Source: Dipteris shenzhenensis (Eukaryota; Polypodiophyta; Polypodiopsida; Gleicheniales). From it: a stretch of DNA of 64,000 bases. The notes beneath the pieces are model-generated. The model did no database searches, was not told where the DNA came from, and was given only the letters and a program-made list of their open reading frames with translations. Below are positions 55,101 through 64,000 of the stretch, piece after piece; the first letter of the stretch is position 1; each line of letters opens with the position of its first letter. The DNA lies in the NCBI GenBank assembly GCA_047967505.1, contig CM106540.1. One strand, 5' to 3'. Made by a program: the position numbers and the translations under genes.

Positions 55101-58100
55101 TCCCATCTTTGATATAAACTTGCTAGAACAGAACTCACCAATGGTCTCCATCTCTCTTTCCCATGCAAACTGCCAATCTTTAACCTTATGCCTGGTCATC
55201 TCCAACGATTGTTTTAGCTCCTGAAATCAAGGATTCACATAAATACGACCAAGAACATGGTTAGGAAACGTTTTACCTGCCTCTGGATCCATCTAGTCAT
55301 CAATAATGAGAAGGTGACCCACCTCGAGTTCATCATTTTGAGAGACTAGCCAGAAGGCCTGCTGCTGCTCCATGTTCTTCACTCGATCAAGCTCCATTTG
55401 GAGAGATTTAATCTTAGCCTGATGTTCTGAGCAATCCTCTGCGATCCTTTCTTGGCTTGTCTTCAGCTTCACAACAAGTTTACAAAGACTAACTTTAGCT
55501 TTCATAAAGAAAGCAAATCCTGAAACATGGGGCATGCGTATACCCATTTTCTATTTCCAGCAATTTTTATAAAATCAAACCTTCAATTAATGGAACCTAG
55601 ACACTTCCATTAATGTTATCAGAAGGGATATCTAATCCTTGTTCATTAATTTTAAGTATATTGCTAACATGATATGCTGACTAGAGACAAGCAGGTTACT
55701 TCGCTTGCCACATTGGCTACAATTTTTCACAAATTGACGTGGATTGAGATTGCTCAGCCTCAATGGTTTCTGCTTTTGCCAGCATGTGAAGGAGGCATAT
55801 AAAAGACTCTTATAGTAAAGTGAGTGCTTCATCCCAACATAATTAATGCCTACATGAGGCAAGCACAACCAGCATTGTGTCGACATCCAAAATATTTTGT
55901 GGGGTTAAATTGCAGCAAGTGGACTTTGTACAAGTCTCAAGCCCAAAATTGCACTTGACCATCCAATGCAGCTCCTACTCCTGCCTAATCTCCATTCTCT
56001 AAGATGAGTCTTTTTCCTTCACGCCAAGACACACAATTAAAGTTCTCCATGCTGACGTAGCTTAGCAATAAAGTTAGGCAATCATAGATGCAAGATATTG
56101 CAGGATACACTGGAAAGATCGGAAACACTAGTCTCCAAGAGAATTTTCAGGGAAATATGTTGAATATCAATGCTTTACTGATCAAGCATTCAATTCTATT
56201 TTCTCAACTCACACCGCAATAAATACTCACTAGTCTTTGAGATTTCCATCCTCATAGCTCAGATAAATTTTTAGAACTATTGCAGGACTAAATGGATCAG
56301 AAGACCACTCTCAAAGGGATTTTTCAAGGAAGTATGTTCAATACAACTAGTAATGCAGAGATCCTCCATCATTCATAGTTGGCTCGCATGTTGCAGACTC
56401 ATTAATTAGCCACAAGCAGGTGACAAGGTTCACCAAGTGAAGATTCACTTTCTTTTCCTCAAAACTCCAGCTTTCACTTCACATATCTGTGAACCCCGAC
56501 CATCTGAGATTTGGCATTCCTCACACTGTTGGGATAAGCACCTGTCTTCAAACACCAACATTTCCTGCAATTCACCGAATTTTCCATAAGACTTAGATTT
56601 GTTGTTGCTGTCGAGTTTGAGATAAGCATCATTACGGAGCCTCCTGGACGATATTTTTGTCCCAGAATGAGGGATGTTCATATAGTTGTCCAACTGTTCC
56701 TGGGACCGATGCTACAAAATCCAGGCACATTTAACCCTCAGGCTTTTTGCAGGGGGTTGGGCCTTCCCAAGTATTGATGCCCTTGAAGTAGATCTACTCA
56801 GAACAAATAAGGGCAACAAACCTAGTATATCCGTTTGTTGATTGGAAGAAACTAGCTGATGCTGCTGTCCTCATGAAATGCTATTGTTTTTAGGTGCATG
56901 ACATGTGAAGACATGCAAACTATGAACTTTGAAAGTTTTCCCTAGTTTTCTGTTAACTTCTTAATTTACATCTCGAGTCCTTTCACCATAGAGTCTACCA
57001 GCGAGAGGAACAGTCTTCCACATGACCAGAAAGCTTTTAGCTGCTGCTGCCTGACTCAAAACTTGCCCTCAAAACTCTCTTAGTACCTTTTGCTCCGTCA
57101 CAGTTGGACCTCTGTAGCTGAGAAAATACTTCTGGGCTATTCCAATTGTATACCATGATGAGACACCATATATCCCGGCATGCATGTATGTATGTTTGCG
57201 AATGTATTTATATGAAGACGTAAACATGTTATCTAAGATTGACACCTCAGAAAAGCCCATGCTTGTTTCTGTTTAGTTGCCTGTTTTTCCATGTCCCACA
57301 ACAGCTTCTGTTTACCTGTTCCTCTTTACGTGAGATCCTTTGCTCAAACTCCTCCATGACTTTCTTCAACATGTATTCAACAAGCTGTGAAGCCACGAGA
57401 ACATAGATTCAGTTGTAAAGCAAGCAAACATTCATGACAAGAGAAGTGTTTTGCCTACATCAATTGAACTAACCGCGGGCACTTCTTCAGGTTGTTTGTC
57501 ATGCAGAACCAGTTTCACCATCTTTAAGAGTGACTCCGAAGACATGATCTATACATCAGTAGAAAGACGTCTTGATTACATAACGTCCGAAGAACATGAG
57601 CATAGCGTCACAACATATGGCTGACATAATCTGATAAGCGCAATATACTTGTAAATTCTTTAATCAAAGAAAGAGGAAGTACATCAAGTGAGGTTGCTGT
57701 CTCTCGAATTCTTAACATGGGAGTTTCCTGTGAATTTGGATCTCTTTCACGGAATACATCCACAAACTTTTCTCTTGCGTCCTGCACCCATGCTGCATTG
57801 GTATCTGGAAGGAAGTTCACATACGTCTCAGTGAGGTTGTGCTAGCGTTCCTCCGGAAAAGCTTCAAGAAACCCTTCTTACTCAGACCTGGATTTGTCCA
57901 AACTATATCACTATATATTACCTACCCGAATATTCAGAGTCCTTCAGTGAATCATCGAGGGAATGTCCCTTCCATAGACCATTAAATTGCCCTCCTTTCC
58001 CTGTCTGAGCAAAGGGACTCCCAAAGTCCTCAGAAAGATTATTTGAGCTATCAGGTACACCAAAGCGCTTGCGGATCTGACTCTGTGTTTTTGTCGAGGC

Positions 58101-58939
58101 CTCTGAAGATCTTCCACACCCCATAAAAGCGGATCCAATAACTAGCTTTGACGTTGGTTTTTGTGCACAAGGGGATTTCAAGGGACCCGCAAACTTCCAA
58201 ATTCCGTGTCCACCACCCTGCTGCCATTCGTGGTACGCCTTGAGAGCTAAAATGCAGTCCACTACCTTTGCTGACGAACCCGTTTGCAAGCTTCCCTAGA
58301 AATGCAAAACGCAGAAATCGAACGGTCAGCCAATGTACGTTACACGTGGAAGTTGTCAGAGCGTTGATTCCACATTCCGGAGGTTAATCCAGATTGTGTG
58401 TTTTAACGCAGAGTAAATACCAAATCTACAAATCTGGACAGTCGTACCTTTTCTAGATCCGAAGCTTCAAACGATGGCAATTTCAGCTCGTCCACAGCTA
58501 CAAGAAAATTTCTTACGTTCTCAAAATACTGATATGCTGAGAGCGCCGCCCCTTGGGGAGGAGGACTGGAAGGAGTCGGATTTTCCACGATCTGAAGAAC
58601 AAAAAATCAGGTTTAAGAAAGGCATCCGCCTACCCCGCTTCGTGCAGTTTTTGAGGTGCTTCCAACGGAGTTTGCCTAGCCAGTTCTACAGAATGAATGC
58701 CGGACTTGGAAGGCAATGGTGAGAGGCACCTTCGGAACTGCTCCCGGATTTAAGTTGTTGATGAGGTTGCAAAGAACCAGGCCGTTTCTTAAACACAATC
58801 GAAGCTCCTCTTCTGAAGGATCAACTGCGAGATCTAGCGGACCGACCATTTTCTGTAGCCACGATGCAGCTTGAGATCGTCTCCCAGCTGCATGCCACAA
58901 ACCACGCAGAATTATAGAAGTTCTGAAGCCGCTCTTCAT
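52188..58939 (-). CDS. KCH-type kinesin-14 (calponin-homology domain plus motor)
   Basis: I modelled 18 exons: 58730-58939, 58448-58591, 57926-58295, 57683-57804, 57474-57548, 57316-57384, 56542-56711 (uncertain), 55323-55519, 55139-55220, 54947-55042, 54672-54851, 54461-54567, 54170-54367, 53927-54096, 53559-53812, 53286-53449, 53019-53201, 52188-52934. Almost all have GT-AG borders and matching phases; exon 7 to 8 does not, so that junction is wrong or an exon is missing. Total about 1,180 residues. A calponin-homology domain lies at about 20-155 ([14 protein letters not shown] to IWKFAG), then coiled coil, the kinesin-14 neck ([20 protein letters not shown]) and a motor at about 512-850: [48 protein letters not shown]. 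The family moves to microtubule minus ends and can bind actin. The tail is serine-rich. Confidence 0.92.
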
Positions 58940-59700
58940 CCCACCCCGTTACTCGGAGGAGGACAAGCGGAATTACGCAATCAAAAGGGGAAGAATAAGT
59001 TCAGGAAGGTTTGAAGCTAGCACAACATTCTCTACAATCTCTAGCATCCAACACAACAATCAAGAGCTAGAGCTGGAAGAAATATCAAAGCAAACACTGC
59101 AAGCGAATCTACGTGCTTGAGACGCGGCCAAGTACAATTAGCAAGACAAGGCATGAGAGGCAAAAATTGCGTCTGCACCTGCTTCGCTGGATTTTCGGCA
59201 GGCCAAGTGCACGTCGCTCAAGCGGTCGGAAGGCGATGGGAGGTTCATGAAGGAATGGTGAGGTGAGGGAGGGGAAAGGGCAGAGAAATTGGGAGAAGGA
59301 GAGGAGAGGTGAGGAGGATGGAGGTGGTTTATGGGAGGCATGATGGGAAAGGAAGGAGCTGAGGAGGTTTAGAAACGATACAAAGAAAGAAAGAAAGGGT
59401 ATGCGGAGATGAAGACGAAGAAGAGAGAGACACACACAGGAGAGAGAAGAGAGAGGGTAGTAACTTGAACTCCCTCAAACGGTCACATTCTCCCCCTTCC
59501 CCTCCACGTCACCCTTCCTCTTCCCCTCCACGTCAGCACCTTTGCTCTCTTCTCCCCTTCCCGCCCTCTCCACCTCAGCCTTCTCCCCCGGTTCCCCCGG
59601 CTTTCCGGCGAGTATATCGTATTTGATTCCCCTTTCGTTCTTTTTGAAATTTGTAAATATTCCACCACCAAATTTGAAGAGCCGTTGCCGCATATGATGT
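58940..59700 (-). promoter_or_regulatory. Kinesin 5' untranslated region and promoter area
   Basis: On the sense (minus) strand 59100-59470 is strongly pyrimidine-rich (CTCTCTTCTT runs), common in plant leaders. It is followed upstream by a C-rich stretch to 59600. No clear TATA box was found. Open frames here (59109-59435, 59475-59710) are compositional and not called. Confidence 0.4.
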
Positions 59701-60263
59701 CACTCTGCATTCAATTTGCCCGAGACCCCACGACTCACGAGTCACGAGCCTCAACTTTCAAGTGAGATCATGCTTGCCAGGTGGTTCCATCAACTCTCTA
59801 AAGGTTGCATGTTCACGAGCAAATATTTGTTGAACACTCACCAATAAGGTCTATTTACTAGCTGTTCCCACACGAGGCAAGATGTGGCATTTGAGGAGCT
59901 CTCACGCTTTCAAACCTCCACCGGCGGCTGAGGGGTGTCTCAACCGCCACCCGCTTTTTTAGTTCCCACGCTCTGAGAAAACTTGGAGCAAGGTGCTATA
60001 GAGCGGGAATGCTGTAGAGTTGGGACAGAGACTGCTGCTGCCCTCGGATTGGGTGGATGCTCTGCCCAAGGATGAGGCTCCCAATCCAAGGAAAGTGGCA
60101 CCCGGGAGGCCTAAAGGATCCATGGAATTTTGTTTGATTCATCGTGCCACCCGTTTGCTCCATCAGCCATTTTACCTCCTACTCCTTCTCTAGCGTGGGA
60201 ACTGTTCAAATGCATCTTCCGCCACTCAAATGGGCCATTTGCCCTTGCATGGAAACCGCTAGG

Positions 60264-61470
60264 TTACTCAAATGGCCATGATGTGCCTAGAGTCGAGGGG
60301 AGCTGGGTGGTGTCCTCAATGAGGACCAATCTCCAATTAGAACCTAAATAGAACTTGGCCAATCTCCAATTGGAGCCTAAATAGAACTTAAACGTTAAAC
60401 CGACCATCCGAATGACAATTTCCAAACTCTTCCACACCTCTCTGGCAACTTGATAATTCACATCAAGTGATGTACCGTCCCTATCTCCTTGTCGCACAAT
60501 GGACACACAGGGTTGCATGGAAGCCTCTTGGCTGACCTCCCTCTAAGCTGGAGCCATTGATGAATCGTCTTCCATAGGAGACCTTGCCTTCCCAACTACA
60601 CACTTCTTCCAAATCCATTGGAATCTACCCTTCCACCACCCAACGGACCTTCTCAAGAACCATTTCTTATTTAAATCTGGGAATAGGGACTTCCCCTATG
60701 AGAGGCATTGATAGACAGATTTAGCAGAGATCTTGCGGAGGTCTATCGTCCCTAGCTTGCACTAGTTAACCCACCAGTCTTGGGAGGCTAAGCAATTGGT
60801 CGCCCAAGAATTTGGAATTCTTTTCTGGATTGTGCGTAGGAGGTTTGCTTCCCCATCAGTGAGATGTTGCTGGAGGTGAATATGATCTAACAAAACCCAA
60901 TCTACAGACTTGGCGCTCTAGATGTCACACCAAGTTCTATGCCTTTCTTGTATAGACTGCGAGTGCAGCGAGTGCAGAGGGACGTCAAGAAGGGCAAAGG
61001 TCTCCTCTTCCTTTCAAAAGCTAGACCCCATCAGATGCTTTCGTGGAGGTTGGCATCTCCCCTCAAGCCTTGCAGGCCCTTCCAAGATAACTGTCCATGC
61101 AATCCCCAGCCCTACAACCAAATCCGACCCTAGAATGTGTAGAGGAAACCCGGAGCACACTTTGTTGTACTAGGAGAGTCCAACCCATGAAGCAACCCCC
61201 ATGCCTTTTCCTTTTTCGATGAAAAACTTGGTGATATCCACCCAGAGAGCATTGCATTCAAACGTTTTGGGGAGCCATTTGCAATCAGAGTTGTGTGTGC
61301 CAATGTCTAGTAAACCTAGAGCTCCCTGTTGCTTCGAAGCTTTCAGAGGAATATGATGCATCCTCCTTTTGCCATTCTAATCTGCCCATAGGAAGGGCCT
61401 AAAGAGCCGCTCCACCTCTAGCCGATGACACTTCATGAAATTCCATACTAAGGCAACATAAGAAGTTGTG
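60264..61470 (-). pseudogene. LINE ORF2 C-terminal fragment
   Basis: Minus-strand pieces: RLFRPFLWADQNGKRRMHHI, PLKASKQQGALGLLDIGTHN, CKWLPKTFECNALWVDI, then CPLCDKE with a following HHL and VWKSLEI. These match the post-RT region and zinc-binding (zf-RVT) tail of plant LINEs. Frameshifts occur throughout. It is a 5'-truncated copy, separate from the LINE at 8-13 kb. The bases 59.7-60.2 kb between it and the kinesin hold nothing recognised. Confidence 0.65.
60326..60391. repeat. 33-bp tandem duplication inside the LINE fragment
   Basis: CCAATCTCCAATT(A/G)GA(A/G)CC... occurs at 60326 and 60359 with two differences. In the minus frame it doubles an 11-residue block containing FYLGSNWRL. Confidence 0.85.
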
Positions 61471-64000
61471 GCTCTACGAGAATATGCTGAATTACCAGCA
61501 CTCTGGCATTCTAGCCAAGACTAGGGATAGCAAAATTGGCAATGAGAAAAATGAGCAACATAATGCTAAGATAGGCAACAATAGATTAAAGCACTATCTA
61601 GACACCCAACGCAAATCATCGGTTGTAGAAGACCACTTCAAAGAGTTTTGCAACCTTCCTTGGGAGTATTTGAGGAATCAATAGCAAATTAGGCCACATG
61701 TTTCTTTGAGGAGGCCTCATCTTCATTTATTGTTTGTGGGAAAAGTATTTTCCTATCTGATTACAACTCATAGAGGTGTTCCACCGTCATAAGAACAATG
61801 ATGATTGGATCCCTAGAGTCATTGAATAGCGCCCCCCAACAAACTTTTTGGGCCCTATGAATTAATTAGTAGCCGCAGGCGCGGAGTCACATTCACCTAA
61901 GGCTTGAAAAGGGGAAATTGCACATAAAAATTAATGTAGGTTTCAGACTAAAATCAATTGCAGAAGCGGTGGGAGAAGATTCTATAGTGTGGAGCTTCTT
62001 GGAGAAGCTTCTGCTCTCTAGAAGGTTCTACAGCTTGGTATAAAGACCAAGGCAGGCTGAGTAGAGGAGAAGGGGGCCTATGAAAGGCTCCCGTCAATGA
62101 TACGGGGAAAGGGGAGGAAGGGGGGAGGGCTGAGGAGAGCAGGATAGAGGTAGAGAGGAGGGAAGAGAGCTAGAGAGGGGTAGGGAAGAGAGGCAGAGAG
62201 GAGAGAGCAGGGGCAGAGGGGATGGCGGTGGCGATACAGCCAGGGAGTGAGGGAGAAGGTTAATTCGATGCAGCCAAAGAAATTAATGTGAGTATCTTAG
62301 CTTAATATGCAAAATGCGACAGAGGAGCGATGCACGATAAATTAATTAATTGAAAACCGTCGAGGAGCAAATAGGGAATGTAATGTACTCTTCAACCCTA
62401 GCACCATCAAAGTAGAGCACTGGTACTTTCTTACACATTTAATTAACAAACATATTCTTTAAGTTTTTGCTATAGCATGTGTAGATGAAAAGGTATAGCA
62501 ACATGCTTTCAAAAGCTCTCATGGCCAAAGCAATACAAGCATCAACGGTAGCTAAAGCAAACAATTAGAGGAAACTAGTCGTGCATAACATAAAGAGCCA
62601 AAATTGAAGGCCCATTAAGTGTAAATGCTAGTGTGGGTTTGACTACACGTGTTCCTTTTGGAACAACAATAGTAAACTGTTAACTAATAAGGGAGCAACT
62701 AGTGTAATACCAAGGCCAAAGTCTTTGAAATCAAATGTACAACAAGAGTGCATGAGGCAATCATATTCAACCACCTTTTTTAGTGATCCTCCTAGGGATA
62801 GTCTACTCTAGATGTGTGAATGAAGAAACATGATAGGATGGAGTTTGCAAAAGGGAAAAGATACCATGGTACTAACTAAGGAGCAAGATGGGAGGAAGTA
62901 AGACATAGGTACCAATGACATTTAGAAGAGTTACAAACCTAAATCAATGACAAGATGCAAGATGCAGTGAAGTTGGTGTGGAAGAATCATGAGCAAATGA
63001 TAGTCACTGAAGACAATGTAGAGCAAGTCTGCTTCCAACTAGAGAATATATATTCATTATACAGTTGAGCTACCCTACAAATATTCCATTCAAGGCGAAC
63101 ACCAACTTGTAGAATGGAATTTCCATGTACACCTTGAATATTCTATTCAAGGTGTACATGATTACATCAATTCTACAAAGGGATTAACTTGTACCCCAAC
63201 AAATTCATCAATTTGACATTGATGCAATTACCAATGGATAATCTATGAGTCAAGTGCATGGAGGACATCTTGGTACTAGATATGATGAGGAGAATGAGCA
63301 ACACAAATTCACACAAAATGAATGTTAGGTGTAGTAAAGGATGCAAGTGCTCATCGATAGCAAAGATATCATCAAAAAAAAGAATGGATGGCAAGAGTGG
63401 ATGAGCAAAGTCCTGAAACCTTGTTGTGAATTATGAAAGAACACAAGCCCAAGAAAAGTGTGCGAAATTTGAGCCATTCAAAACCAAATATGAAACCAAG
63501 GACAACAAAAGAGGGAGGAGCCAAACAATGGCAAGAGAATTAAGGCTCCACCTCCATAGGGAAATTAGTGGCATAACAAACTAAGAAGCATACCCATGAA
63601 GGCAAAGGAGTGATCCGAGCTCAAGAGCACCCTACAAGGATGGATGATCCACCAAGGTCCCCACTAGTAGCTCCATCTTTGAACCCCCTTGCAATGGTAA
63701 GACTGAAGGTGGAGATTAAATGAAAATATATGAGAAGAAATTATGAAAGTCCCTATTTGTATTAGAAGAGATTTTTGCAAACATCAAACATATTGCAATG
63801 TCATATAGAGGAGAAACACTTTATATATGTTTTATGATATTTGTAGATAAAACTATCAAATTGTTTGACCCATGTTTGAAACATCATTTCAACATTGTGG
63901 AATGAGTTGAGGGAAGCCTTTTGAAGAGATTTTAGTAGGAGTTTTAGCATAAGTTTCACAAAGTAGATGTGATGTTGAACCTCACTGAATCAAGAAAAAA
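61471..64000. other. No recognised gene; purine-rich tract at 62090-62230
   Basis: All frames are short. A GA-rich tract (GAGAGG, GGGAAGAG units) fills about 62090-62230 on the + strand. The rest is AT-rich without domain matches I can see. Confidence 0.5.
63107..63178. repeat. 72-nt foldback with a perfect 16-bp inner stem
   Basis: 63124-63139 (CATGTACACCTTGAAT) is the exact reverse complement of 63145-63160, with the loop ATTCT. Outer arms TTGTAGAAT and ATTCTACAA extend the pairing with a few internal mismatches to 63107 and 63178. It could be a small inverted-repeat element or an RNA hairpin; the sequence does not decide. Confidence 0.85.

Noticed and set aside
59109-59710. Open frames upstream of the kinesin
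   Set aside because: They follow from pyrimidine-rich composition and show no domain; they fit an untranslated leader better.

Overview
The window looks like nuclear DNA of a land plant. It holds one apparently functional, intron-rich gene, a plant-type KCH kinesin-14 (calponin-homology domain plus motor) on the minus strand at 52.2-58.9 kb. Almost everything else is decayed transposable elements of plant type: hAT, LINE, Ty1/copia, Ty3/gypsy of the Tat type, and a Helitron/PIF1-like helicase. I cannot name the species.

Layout. 0.25-3.2 kb: a hAT DNA transposon with a perfect 8-bp target-site duplication and a decayed transposase. 3.4-7.2 kb: diverged repeats and a minus-strand copia reverse-transcriptase relic. 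8.0-13.0 kb: a decayed minus-strand LINE (ORF1 with a DUF4283-like domain, ORF2 with endonuclease and RT). 13.5-17.1 kb: low-complexity DNA, a very C-rich tract and a gypsy-like gag fragment. 17.1-21.2 kb: broken copia pieces of two families, here called C (171-bp LTR) and D (about 720-bp LTR).

21.5-45.9 kb is a three-level nest. A Tat-type gypsy element (F, + strand) is interrupted by a copia element (D, minus strand, target-site duplication ATAAG). D is interrupted by another copia element (C, + strand, target-site duplication ATCTT). Part of D plus part of C was then tandemly duplicated as a unit of about 5.5 kb (24471-29982 and 29983-35508) with a CCA microhomology at the junction. LTR divergence agrees with the nesting order: D's LTRs differ most, C's differ at 11 of 171 sites, and the LTR copied by the duplication is identical to its parent.

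46.8-50.2 kb carries the least familiar feature: a frameshifted PIF1/Helitron-like helicase followed on the same strand by a short GIY-YIG nuclease reading frame broken by one stop codon, with tandem repeats just downstream. 52.2-58.9 kb is the kinesin. 60.3-61.5 kb is a LINE fragment. I recognise no gene in 61.5-64.0 kb, which holds a purine-rich tract and a 72-nt foldback. I see no tRNA, rRNA or CRISPR array.
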